Shown: positions 34,546-42,725 of the stretch, one piece after another | Numbering within the stretch: the first letter of the stretch is position 1 | How the letters are laid out: each line of letters begins with the position of its first letter | Assembly (NCBI RefSeq): GCF_003634965.1 | Contig: NZ_RBXP01000011.1 | Location: forward strand, 434,001-498,000 | Length of the DNA: 64,000 nucleotides | Direction of reading: 5' to 3' | Source: Azonexus fungiphilus | GTDB lineage: Bacteria; Pseudomonadota; Gammaproteobacteria; Burkholderiales; Rhodocyclaceae | Made by a program: the position numbers and the translations under genes | The notes under the pieces: generated by a model | What the model was told of the DNA's origin: nothing | The model's input: the letters and a program-made list of their open reading frames with translations, nothing else | Databases searched by the model: none

Positions 34546-35750
34546 GCCAGCAACTCCGCAAAAGTGACGAAACGGACGCTGTCGCCCGCTTGAACCGCCT
34601 GTCCCGGCGGATTGAGGACCAGCCCGTCGCTCCAGCACAGCGAGGTGACGACGGCCGAACCCTGGTTCGGGTAAAGCTCGACGCGGCCGGCGTCGTTGAT
34701 CCGGGCGCGCAGGAATTCGAGGCGGCTGTCCGGCCGGCTCCAGGTGAAGTCGGCGGTCAACGGCAGGCGCTTCGGCAGCACCTCGGCGACGCCCTGCAGG
34801 CGCAGGATGAAGGGGCGCACCAGCATCAGGCATGTGACGAAGGCGGCGACCGGATTGCCCGGCAGGCCGATGAACCATGCCTTGCCGCCGTCGGGCTTGC
34901 GCACTTCGCCGAAAGCCAGCGGCTTGCCCGGCTTGATCGCGATCTTCCACATGTCGAGCCGGCCTTCGGCTTCGACTGCCGGCTTGACGTGGTCTTCCTC
35001 GCCGACCGAGACGCCGCCGCTGGTGACGATCAGGTCGTTGTCGGCGGCGGCGAGGCGCAGCGCGTCGCGGGTGGCGTCGAGGCGGTCGGGCACGCTGCCG
35101 AGGTCGCGCACTTCGCAGCCGAGGCCTTCGAGCAGCGCGCGCAGCGCATAGCGGTTGGAGTTGTAGATGGCGCCGGGCGGCAGCGGCTCACCGGGTTGGA
35201 CCAGTTCGTCGCCGGTGAAGAACATGCCGACGCGCACGCGCCGATGCACCGGCAGTTCCGGCAGGCCGGCCGAGGCGGCGAGCGCGATTTCCTGGGCGCG
35301 CAGGCGGATGCCGGCAGGCAGGATTTCGTTGCCGGCGGCGATGTCCTCGCCGCGTCGGCGGATGTTCTCGCCGGGGCGCGGCAGGTGGTTGAGGGTGACG
35401 ACGCCGTCGCCGGCGTCGCAGCGCTCCTGCATGATCACCGCGTCGGCGCCGGCCGGCACCGGGGCGCCGGTGAAGATGCGGGCGGCGCTGCCGGGCTGCA
35501 GTTCGCTGCCGACGCTGCCGGCGGGAATGCGCTGGCTGACCGGCAGCGTCACGCCGGCCTGCGGCAGATCGCCAAGGCGCACGGCGTAGCCGTCCATCGC
35601 CGAATTGTCGAGCGGCGGCACGTCGACCGTGGACGTCTGCGCCTGCGCCAGCACGCGGCCGGCGGCGGCGGTCAGCGGAACGTGGCGGACTTCGGCCACC
35701 GGGCGGGCGGCGGCAAGCAATTGTTCGAGGGCTTGTTCGTAACTGAGCAT
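34542..35750 (-). CDS. moeA: Molybdopterin molybdotransferase MoeA
   Basis: 402 residues, normal length. It inserts molybdate into adenylated molybdopterin. Visible family signatures include PPLDNSAMDGYAVR near residue 45, TGAPVPAGADAVIMQE near residue 96, a MoCF-type GDELV...SNRYAL region near residue 190 and TSGGVSVGEEDHVK near residue 248, then the C-terminal beta domain. It follows mobB with two bases between and overlaps moaD, so mobB-moeA-moaD-ylqF is read as one transcript. Confidence 0.95.
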   Translation of the reverse strand: MLSYEQALEQLLAAARPVAEVRHVPLTAAAGRVLAQAQTSTVDVPPLDNSAMDGYAVRLGDLPQAGVTLPVSQRIPAGSVGSELQPGSAARIFTGAPVPAGADAVIMQERCDAGDGVVTLNHLPRPGENIRRRGEDIAAGNEILPAGIRLRAQEIALAASAGLPELPVHRRVRVGMFFTGDELVQPGEPLPPGAIYNSNRYALRALLEGLGCEVRDLGSVPDRLDATRDALRLAAADNDLIVTSGGVSVGEEDHVKPAVEAEGRLDMWKIAIKPGKPLAFGEVRKPDGGKAWFIGLPGNPVAAFVTCLMLVRPFILRLQGVAEVLPKRLPLTADFTWSRPDSRLEFLRARINDAGRVELYPNQGSAVVTSLCWSDGLVLNPPGQAVQAGDSVRFVTFAELLA

Positions 35751-35752
35751 GA

Positions 35753-36250
35753 TCAGACCTTGAGTTGGCAGTGGCCGATGATGAAGTCGGCCAGCGCGGC
35801 GATGTCGTTGAGCGGCAGCACCGGGATGGTCGCGGCAATGGCTGCGTCGCTGGCGACGGCAACGATGTCGTCGCGTTCGGCAAAGAGCGGCGGCTTGCCG
35901 TGGGCCGGCCGGTGCACCTCCAGCTTGGGCACCGGTTCCTGCTTGAAGCCCTCGACCAGCACCAGGTCGCACGGCGCCAGCCGGGCCAGCAGTTCGGCCA
36001 GTTGCGGCTCGGGCTCGGCGCGGCATTCGTGCATCAGCGCCCAGCGCGTGCCGCAGGCGAGCATCACCTCGGCAGCGCCGGCCTCGCGGTGGCGCCAGGA
36101 ATCCTTGCCGGGTTTGTCGATGTCGAAACCGTGGTGCGCGTGCTTGATCACCGAGACCTTGAGGCCGCGCGCGATCAGCGCCGGAATCAGCTTTTCCAGC
36201 AGCGTCGTCTTGCCGGAGCCGGACCAGCCGGCGATGCCAAAAACTTTCAT
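35753..36250 (-). CDS. mobB: Molybdopterin-guanine dinucleotide biosynthesis protein MobB
   Basis: 165 residues with a P-loop GWSGSGKTTLLEKL at about residues 8-21 and the family pattern IKHAHHGFDIDKPGKDSWRHREAGA. MobB is a GTP-binding accessory of MobA in forming MGD, the cofactor form used by nitrate reductase and DMSO-reductase-type enzymes. MobA is not in this window. First gene of the molybdenum cofactor run. Confidence 0.94.
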   Translation of the reverse strand: MKVFGIAGWSGSGKTTLLEKLIPALIARGLKVSVIKHAHHGFDIDKPGKDSWRHREAGAAEVMLACGTRWALMHECRAEPEPQLAELLARLAPCDLVLVEGFKQEPVPKLEVHRPAHGKPPLFAERDDIVAVASDAAIAATIPVLPLNDIAALADFIIGHCQLKV

Positions 36251-36267
36251 GCCCGGATTCTACCCGT

Positions 36268-37401
36268 TCAGGCCGCGAACACCGGCGCGAAGCCGCCGCC
36301 GGGGGTGCGGAAGTTGGTCGTCTGCCCCTGGTAGAGGCGGGCCGCGACGCACTGGATGCGGCCGGCGTAAACGTAGCAGCGGAAGTCGGCCTTCATCGTC
36401 TGCGCTTCGCCATTGACGATGACTTCGTGCTCGGAAGGCGGGGCGATTTCCTGGGCGATGTAATGGCCGGCGAGGATTTCGTCGAAGACGCGGCGGGTCA
36501 GCTTGTCGCCGCGATAGGCGGCGCGGCTGCCGAAACCGGCCGGCGGCTTGAAGAACCAGCGCTTGCGCCCGGCCCACAGCGCTTCGGCGTCGGCCGGATC
36601 GACCGCGATGGTGCGCGGCACGCCGGCCTGCAAAATTGCCTGGATCTGACGGTCGACCGTCAGATCGGCGAGTTTTTGCGGGTCGGAGAGGGTCATCAGG
36701 TGGCGCTTGTCGGCGTGCGTCGCATGCACCGCCGGGTGCGGCGTCAGGACCACGCCGCCGGCCGCGAAGACGGCAGCGATGTCACGGTCGACCGGCGTTT
36801 CCAGGTAAAAATCGGTGAGCCGGTTGTAGATCAGGTCGACCGGCTCGCCGGCCAGCAGCAGGCGGTCGCCGGCGCGGACGAAATCGGCCGGGTCGGCAAT
36901 CGCCGCAGCGATGCCATGGGCGACGAAGAGCTCGCGGAAGAGTTCGAACTCCGGCGCCAGGAACTGCCCGGCCGGCGCCTCGTCGACGATGGCGATGCGG
37001 GTCAGCGGCGCGCCGCCGCGCGCCAGCCGCCACTCGGTGCGGAACATGGCGACGATCTCGGCAACGAAGGCGGCCGCCGCGTCGGCGTGGCCGCGAGCGG
37101 CCAGCAGGTAGGCGTTGAGCAGGCCGCCGCCGGCGTTGGTGTTGATCTCGATGAGTTTCGGGCCGGCGGCCGTCAGATGGAAGTCGTAGCCCATGAACAC
37201 GCCGCGCGCCGCGGTCGGCACGCGGGCGATGGCCGGCGCGGCGGCAAGCGCGGCGTCGCGCAGGGCCGGCAGCGCCAGCACCGTTTCGCAGGCGTCGACG
37301 ATGGCCGCCATCGCCGCCAGCTGCGCCGGCTCGACGCGGATTTCGGCGGCGGAGAAGAGTTGCGGCTGGCGCGCCGCGATCTGGTCGAAGGTGGTTTTCA
37401 T
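36268..37401 (-). CDS. Uncharacterised ATP-grasp-like protein with apparently permuted motifs
   Basis: 377 residues, ATG at 37401 overlapping the helicase stop by four bases. The metal-binding ATP-grasp motif LIEINTNAGGG is near residues 82-92, whereas the nucleotide-binding lysine candidate is far downstream (KRWFFKPPAGFGSRAAYRG near residue 280), followed by YIAQEIAPPSEHEVIVNG. In ordinary ATP-grasp enzymes the E-x-N motif comes after the lysine, so this order suggests circular permutation, as in known CP-ATP-grasp families. The substrate for ligation is unknown. It may be transcribed with the YoaA-like helicase. A 24-bp perfect palindrome lies inside the gene (36643-36666). Confidence 0.65.
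   Translation of the reverse strand: MKTTFDQIAARQPQLFSAAEIRVEPAQLAAMAAIVDACETVLALPALRDAALAAAPAIARVPTAARGVFMGYDFHLTAAGPKLIEINTNAGGGLLNAYLLAARGHADAAAAFVAEIVAMFRTEWRLARGGAPLTRIAIVDEAPAGQFLAPEFELFRELFVAHGIAAAIADPADFVRAGDRLLLAGEPVDLIYNRLTDFYLETPVDRDIAAVFAAGGVVLTPHPAVHATHADKRHLMTLSDPQKLADLTVDRQIQAILQAGVPRTIAVDPADAEALWAGRKRWFFKPPAGFGSRAAYRGDKLTRRVFDEILAGHYIAQEIAPPSEHEVIVNGEAQTMKADFRCYVYAGRIQCVAARLYQGQTTNFRTPGGGFAPVFAA
36643..36666. repeat. 24-bp perfect palindrome, longest copy of the GGTCGACC motif
   Basis: The 12-base arm GATCTGACGGTC is followed directly by its reverse complement. The centre TGACGGTCGACCGTCA is the most complete member of a motif family found more than twenty times in the window. 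It lies within the ATP-grasp-like gene, where it encodes part of LADLTVDRQ. Confidence 0.7.
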
Positions 37402-39323
37402 CGGTTGGCGAAGAAATCGAGGACGACCTGCAGCTCGCGCGTCCGCTTCATCGGCGGCAGGCTCTGCCAGACGCGGCGGCCGTAGGGTTTGGTGATCAGG
37501 CGCGGGTCGCAGATCATCAGCACGCCCTTGTCGGCCTCGTCGCGGATCAACCGGCCGGCGCCCTGCTTGACGTTGATCACGGCGCGCGGCAGCTGGTATT
37601 CGATGAAGGCGTTGCGCCCCTGCTTCTTCATTTCCTCGATCCGTGCCGAGAGCACCGGATCGTCGGGCGGGGCGAAGGGAATCTTGTCGATGACCACCAG
37701 CGAGAGCGCCTCGCCGCGCACGTCCACGCCTTCCCAGAAACTCTGGCTGCCGACCAGGATCGCCGCGCCGTGGTGGCGGAAGCGCTGCAGCAGGTCGTTC
37801 TTGCTGCCCTCGCCCTGGACCAGCAAGGGCATGTCGAGGCCTTCTTCCTCGAGCCTGGCCTTGAGCAGCTCGTGGGTGCGGCGCATCGCGCGCAGGCTGG
37901 TGCACAGGAAGAAAGCGCCGCCGCGCGCCGCCTTCAGCGCCGGCCAGGCGGCATCGACGACGGCCTCGGTGTAGTTCCAGGCGTTCGGGTCGGGCATGCC
38001 GAGCGGCGCGTAGAGCACGGCCTGCTCGCCGTAGTCGAAAGGACTCTGCCAGCAGGCCGAATCGGGGTCGCCGAGACCGAGTTCGGCGCAGTAATGATGG
38101 AACTTGCCCTGCACGGCGAGCGTCGCCGAGGTGAAGATCCAGGCGCGCGGATGCCCGCCCATCTGCTTGCGGAAGATGCTGGCGACGTCGAGCGGCGTCG
38201 CGTTGAGCTGCAATGAATGGGTGAAGGCCTCGCCCCAATAGACGTAGCCGGCGTCGGCCGGTTGCTGCCACTGGCCGAGCTGGCGGACCAGATCGCCGGC
38301 GCGCTGCCAGCACTTTTCCAGGCCTTCGGCGCGCTCGGCCTGGGTTTCGAGGATGGCGGCGAAGCGCCCGGTTTCTTCGAGCAGGACCTGCAAGGCCGGG
38401 GCAAACTCCGGCTTTTCCAGCAACTGGCCGGCGGAGAAACGGCCGGTATCGAGGCCGACGGCCAGGCGCAGGTCCTTGGCCGCCTTTTCCAGCGCCTTGC
38501 TCGCCACCGGCAGGTCGAGGCAGTCGCGCGCGTGGGTCAGCGCCTCGGTTCGCGCGTCGCGGGCGAGATCGAGGAATTGCGCGGTGGACACGCTGTCGCC
38601 GAAGAACAGCGTCGCCACTTCCGGCAACTGGTGGGCTTCGTCGAAGATCACCGTGTTGCAGGCCGGGAGCAGTTCGGCCATGCCCTCGTCGCGGAGCATC
38701 ACGTCGGCGAAGAAGAGATGGTGATTGACCACGACCAGGTCGGCGGCCATCGCCTCCTTGCGCGCCTGCATCACGAAGCAGTCCTTGTAGTCGGGGCAGT
38801 CCTGGCCGAGACAGTTGTCGCGCGTCGAAGTGACATGACCCCACACCGGCGAATTTTCGTTGACCTCGACGCACTCGGCCTTGTCGCCGGTCTGCGTGGT
38901 CTTGGCGAAGACCGAGATGCGGCGCGCGTCGGCGGCGTCCTCGCGGCTCAGGAAGCGGCCGTCGGCCAGCGAGCGCTGCAGGTGGTAGGGACAGACGTAG
39001 TTGGCGCGGCCCTTGAGCAGCGCGATCCTGACCGGCGCCTTGAGGATCTCGCGCACGGTCGGCAGGTCCTTGTTGAACAGCTGGTCCTGCAGCGTCTTGG
39101 TGCCGGTCGACACGATCACCTTGCCGTTCGACTTGAGCGCCGGCACCAGGTAGGCGAAGGTCTTGCCGGTGCCAGTGCCGGCCTCGGCGATGAACACCGC
39201 GTTGTTGCGGATCGCCTCGGCGATGCGCTCGGCCATCTCGACCTGCTGCGGGCGAATGCGGTAACCGTCGATGGCGCGGGCGAAGGCGCCGTCGGGCGAG
39301 AAGATTTCCTGGAGGCTGGACAA
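37398..39323 (-). CDS. ATP-dependent DNA helicase of the YoaA/DinG (XPD-like) family
   Basis: 641 residues. Walker A is EAGTGTGKTFAYL near residue 46 and Walker B is VIFDEAHQLPE near residue 226. Four cysteines between them (VCPYH near residue 110; NCLGQDCPDYKDC near residue 168) form the iron-sulfur cluster site of XPD/DinG helicases. C-terminal motifs include ILVGSQSFWEGVDVRGEAL and QGAGRLIRDE. The length matches YoaA of E. coli, a helicase for damaged or stalled DNA. It is coupled to the downstream ATP-grasp-like gene and is divergent from an FrdC-like membrane gene. Confidence 0.92.
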   Translation of the reverse strand: MSSLQEIFSPDGAFARAIDGYRIRPQQVEMAERIAEAIRNNAVFIAEAGTGTGKTFAYLVPALKSNGKVIVSTGTKTLQDQLFNKDLPTVREILKAPVRIALLKGRANYVCPYHLQRSLADGRFLSREDAADARRISVFAKTTQTGDKAECVEVNENSPVWGHVTSTRDNCLGQDCPDYKDCFVMQARKEAMAADLVVVNHHLFFADVMLRDEGMAELLPACNTVIFDEAHQLPEVATLFFGDSVSTAQFLDLARDARTEALTHARDCLDLPVASKALEKAAKDLRLAVGLDTGRFSAGQLLEKPEFAPALQVLLEETGRFAAILETQAERAEGLEKCWQRAGDLVRQLGQWQQPADAGYVYWGEAFTHSLQLNATPLDVASIFRKQMGGHPRAWIFTSATLAVQGKFHHYCAELGLGDPDSACWQSPFDYGEQAVLYAPLGMPDPNAWNYTEAVVDAAWPALKAARGGAFFLCTSLRAMRRTHELLKARLEEEGLDMPLLVQGEGSKNDLLQRFRHHGAAILVGSQSFWEGVDVRGEALSLVVIDKIPFAPPDDPVLSARIEEMKKQGRNAFIEYQLPRAVINVKQGAGRLIRDEADKGVLMICDPRLITKPYGRRVWQSLPPMKRTRELQVVLDFFANR

Positions 39324-39481
39324 GATCGGCGAAGGGGCGGCGAGGAATGCGGCCGCGGCATCTTAACAGAAGCCCGGCCAACGCACCGCAGCGCGCCTTT
39401 TGCATTGCAACATGATTTCCCGAAACAATCGCGAAACCATTGCACAGCGCGGATTCTGTTTTTGTTGCAACGCACAATTTT

Positions 39482-39510
39482 TTGACAAAAAACGGCGTCG
39501 ACCGTGATAG
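39482..39510 (+). promoter_or_regulatory. Probable sigma-70 promoter of the FrdC-like gene
   Basis: TTGACA (39482-39487), 17-base spacer, TGATAG (39505-39510). The spacer contains GTCGACCGTGA, a copy of the recurrent motif, so anything binding that motif could affect this promoter. The start codon used here is 36 bases further on. Confidence 0.45.
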
Positions 39511-39545
39511 ATTGCGAACTACAGGAAACGAATCGCCCCGCCGTC

Positions 39546-40226
39546 ATGCGCCAGCCCCCATCGCCAGCCCACTTCACCCCGCGCCGCCCGAGCGTGCCGC
39601 AGCGGCTGTGCGGGCTGCTCTTCGCGCTTTTCCTGCTCGCCCACCTGTTGCTGCTCGCCGGCCTTGCCCTGCGCGCCGACGCGGTCGGCGAAATCGTGCA
39701 GGCAATCCACGCGCACGGACTGCTGGCCAAGCCGCATCCGGCACTGCTCTCGCTGGTCGCCGCCGGCGTCACCGGCCTGCTCGTCAGCCAGGCCTGGCTG
39801 GCCCTGCGCCGCCTCGCCCGCCGTCACGAGCCGGCGGGTGTCGACGGCCTCGGCTGGCTGCAGGCCGGCAGCAGCATCGCCGTCTTCCTGTTCACCGGCG
39901 ACTACCTGCACGGCCTGCTCAACCCGCCGGCCACCGAAGCTGCCGGCAGCGGCATCTGGCCGGTCTGCATCGCCCTGCTCTTCGCCATCGAGGTGCACGC
40001 CGGCGTCATCATCTACCGTCGTTTCGCCGGCAACGGCGACAGCGCACGGCCATCGGCACCGCCACGGCTGCGCCATGCCTTTGCCGCATTCTTCCTCGTC
40101 CTCGGCGTCGGCACGCTCGCCGCCTGGAACGAAATTGCCCCCGGCGGTGCCGAGGCGCCACCGGTCATGCCGCTCCCGGGCAAGCCTCTCGATCGGCAGG
40201 CAACGAATCCGGCAACCACAGGTTGA
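39546..40226 (+). CDS. Orphan FrdC-like dihaem cytochrome b membrane subunit
   Basis: 226 residues from the ATG at 39546 (a GTG at 39504 is possible but falls inside the likely promoter). Five hydrophobic helices are visible. The pattern closely follows the dihaem cytochrome b subunit of Wolinella-type quinol:fumarate reductase. Candidate haem histidines lie in helix 1 (FLLAHLLLL), before helix 2 (KPHPALL), at the end of helix 3 (GDYLHGLL) and in helix 4 (AIEVHAG). The E-x-H pair in helix 4 matches the Glu/His arrangement of the E-pathway. No flavoprotein or iron-sulfur subunit genes are adjacent. The last 62 bases overlap the convergent kinase gene. The resemblance is from memory of family patterns, so the call is moderate. 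Confidence 0.65.
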   Translation: MRQPPSPAHFTPRRPSVPQRLCGLLFALFLLAHLLLLAGLALRADAVGEIVQAIHAHGLLAKPHPALLSLVAAGVTGLLVSQAWLALRRLARRHEPAGVDGLGWLQAGSSIAVFLFTGDYLHGLLNPPATEAAGSGIWPVCIALLFAIEVHAGVIIYRRFAGNGDSARPSAPPRLRHAFAAFFLVLGVGTLAAWNEIAPGGAEAPPVMPLPGKPLDRQATNPATTG

Positions 40227-41796
40227 ACTCGGCACCGGCCTCGCTCTCGCCGAGGAAAGCCCGCCCGCCGTGCAGTTCGGCGATGCGCCGGACCAGGTAG
40301 AGCCCGAGCCCGGCACCGGGAATGTCGGCACGGTGCTGGCCGCGCACGTAGCAGTCAAAAAGCTGCTCGCGCAGCGCCGGCGGGATGCCCTCGCCGTGGT
40401 CGCGAACCCTGACCAGCACGGCGCCGGCCTGCACCAGCACGGCGACCTCGACCGGCTGGTCCGCCGGCGAATAGGCCAGGGCATTGCCGATCAGGTTCTT
40501 GATGGCGACGGCGACCAGTTCCCGGTCGGCGTCGACCATGACCGTCGCCGGCGCACTCACCGCAATCCGCTGCGCCGCCTCGAAATCGGCGACCAGGCGG
40601 GCAACCAGCGCAACCAGGTCGAAACGCTGCGGGCGCAGCACCAGCGATGAACCGTCGAGCCGGTCCTTGTGCAGGAAGCATTCGCTGAGGGCGCTCAACC
40701 GCTTGACGCCACGGCGGATCCGGTCGAGCCGGCGGCCGACTTCGGGCGTCCCGGCATCGACCAGATGGCTCAGGGTCTGCGCCGCGCCGTCGATCATCGC
40801 CAGCGGCGTCTTGATTTCATGCGAGAGCATCGCCACCAGGCGCCCCTGCTCCTCGCGCGAACGGCGCTCGGCCAGGGCCCGCTGCTCGGCCAGCGCCAGC
40901 TGCGCCGCATCCAGCTTGCGCCAGTGATGCTGGCGATAGAGCAAGGCCAGCACCAGCACCAGGCCAAGCGCCAGCACTTCCCAGAGCAGCCGGTAGTCGA
41001 CCCGGGTGACCAGGCTGATCGCCGCGTGACGGTTGGCGATCGCGTCGCGCTCGTTCTGGGTCAGCGTGGCGACGCCCTTGTCGAGGATGTCGCGCAACAT
41101 CGGCTCGCCATTGACGACGCCGATCCGGAGCACGTTGTCGTAGCCCGGCAGGCGACCGCCGATCTTCAGGCTGAACAGGCCTTCCTTGCGGATGGTGTGG
41201 GCGGTGATCATCAACGAGCGCAGGGTCATGTCGGCGACCCCGGAGGCGACCAGGTGCATCGCCTCCTCCTCGCTCACCGTCGGAATGATCCGGAGCTGCG
41301 GATAGTCCCGCTCGAAACGCTCCTTGACCATGGTCCCGGCCGGCAGGGCGACGCTTTTGCCCGCCGCCTGGCGAAGGTCGGCGATATCCGGCTGATCGGC
41401 GCGGACGATGATCACGTTCGGGTCGGCGAACAAGGGCTCGGTGAACAGCAGCCAGCGGTCACGCTCGGGCGTCTGGTTGAGAAAGCTCATCAGCTGGCAG
41501 CGACCGCTGCGCGAGGCTTCCAGGCTCTCGGTCCAACTCGCCGTGGGATAGATGCGGAGCGTCACCCCGGCCCGCCGGGCGACCAGTTCGATCAGATCGG
41601 CGGCAATCCCCTCGTGGCGCCCCGCCGGCGAAAGCCGCTCGAAGGGAAACCAGTCCGGATCGGTGCACAGGCTGACCGGACCCAGACGGTCGAGATAAGC
41701 CAGCTCGGCCTCGCTCAGCCGGATTCCCGCAGCGCCGGCGGGCGTCGCGGCAAACAGCAGGGCGGCGACGAGAAGCAGTAGGGAATGGATTTTCAC
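40165..41796 (-). CDS. Sensor histidine kinase with periplasmic solute-binding (SBP_bac_3) domain
   Basis: 543 residues from a GTG at 41796, giving a clean signal peptide (HSLLLLVAALLFAATPAGAAG). Residues about 25-255 are a family 3 solute-binding domain (SLCTDPDWFPFERLSPAGRHEGIAADLIELVARRAG). One TM helix lies near 275-295. HisKA carries MLSHEIKTPLAMIDGAA near residue 335, and HATPase ends with GAGLGLYLVRRIAELHG. This is an EvgS-like periplasmic ligand sensor without receiver or Hpt parts. The divergent response regulator at 41929 is its probable partner. Its 3' end overlaps the FrdC-like gene, which is unusual. Confidence 0.9.
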   Translation of the reverse strand: MKIHSLLLLVAALLFAATPAGAAGIRLSEAELAYLDRLGPVSLCTDPDWFPFERLSPAGRHEGIAADLIELVARRAGVTLRIYPTASWTESLEASRSGRCQLMSFLNQTPERDRWLLFTEPLFADPNVIIVRADQPDIADLRQAAGKSVALPAGTMVKERFERDYPQLRIIPTVSEEEAMHLVASGVADMTLRSLMITAHTIRKEGLFSLKIGGRLPGYDNVLRIGVVNGEPMLRDILDKGVATLTQNERDAIANRHAAISLVTRVDYRLLWEVLALGLVLVLALLYRQHHWRKLDAAQLALAEQRALAERRSREEQGRLVAMLSHEIKTPLAMIDGAAQTLSHLVDAGTPEVGRRLDRIRRGVKRLSALSECFLHKDRLDGSSLVLRPQRFDLVALVARLVADFEAAQRIAVSAPATVMVDADRELVAVAIKNLIGNALAYSPADQPVEVAVLVQAGAVLVRVRDHGEGIPPALREQLFDCYVRGQHRADIPGAGLGLYLVRRIAELHGGRAFLGESEAGAEFNLWLPDSLPADREACPGAA

Positions 41797-41928
41797 GCCG
41801 CAATCTTGCCACAGACAAGCCGCCGCCAAGCGCCCGATCCCCGGCCTGGCGGGCAAAGCGCCTTGACGGCAGGCACCGCGGACGGGATCATCGCCGGCGA
41901 ACGCCTTTTACCGAGCCTCCACCAAACA

Positions 41929-42612
41929 ATGATCCAGATCGCCGTCGTCGACGACAACCAGGACCTCACCGACGATGTCCTGTTCGCGCTCCGGCATGCC
42001 GGTTTCACCGCCATCGCCTGCGCCAGCGGCAAGGAACTCGATGCCTTGCTGCAGACCCAGTTGCCGGACATCGCCATTCTCGACATCGGCCTGCCCGACG
42101 AGGACGGCCTCGACATCGCCAGCCGCCTGCGCAGCCGCCATCCGGAAATCGGCATCGTCATGCTGACCGCCAGAACCACGCTCAACGACCGCATCGAGGG
42201 GCATCTGCGCGGCGCCGACAACTACCTCTGCAAGCCGATCGAGATGAGCGAACTGGTTGCCGTGGTCCAGGCGAGAGCACGGGCAATCGAGGCCAGCCGG
42301 CGGATCGCCGGCCAGTGGCGCTTCGCGCCGGCCGAACTGGCGCTCTACCTGCCGAACGGCGAGCGCCTGCCGCTCACCGCCGCCGAACACCTGGTGCTGT
42401 CGACCCTGCTCCAGCAACCCCAGCAGCAAGCCGACCGCGACCTGCTGGTCAAGGCCCTGGGCGGACGCCCCGAAGACTACGACATCCGCCGCCTGGAAGT
42501 GACGATCAGCCGCCTGCGCCAGAAAATCCGCGCCGTCAGCCCCGACACCAACCCGATCCGCGCCCTGCGCAACCGCGGCTACGCTTTTCTTTACCCAGTG
42601 CGTTACGAGTAG
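41929..42612 (+). CDS. OmpR-type response regulator
   Basis: 227 residues from the ATG at 41929. Receiver: acidic pair VVDDNQD near residues 6-10, phospho-acceptor in ILDIGLPDEDG near residue 51 and Lys in NYLCKPIEM near residue 102. The C-terminal winged helix is of the OmpR/PhoB type (LTAAEHLVLSTLLQQP... YDIRRLEVTISRLRQKI...IRALRNRGYAF). It is divergent from the SBP-domain kinase (132 bases between starts), a natural cognate pair. The autotransporter gene begins 113 bases downstream and may be a target. Confidence 0.92.
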   Translation: MIQIAVVDDNQDLTDDVLFALRHAGFTAIACASGKELDALLQTQLPDIAILDIGLPDEDGLDIASRLRSRHPEIGIVMLTARTTLNDRIEGHLRGADNYLCKPIEMSELVAVVQARARAIEASRRIAGQWRFAPAELALYLPNGERLPLTAAEHLVLSTLLQQPQQQADRDLLVKALGGRPEDYDIRRLEVTISRLRQKIRAVSPDTNPIRALRNRGYAFLYPVRYE

Positions 42613-42725
42613 GCGCCCTCTTCAGACCGGATGCAAGGAAATGTAAGCAATCAGACAACCCGAGTCACTACGATATCGGGATTGCATTTCCCAATAACAA
42701 CATCGATTCGCTTCCGGAGATTTCA

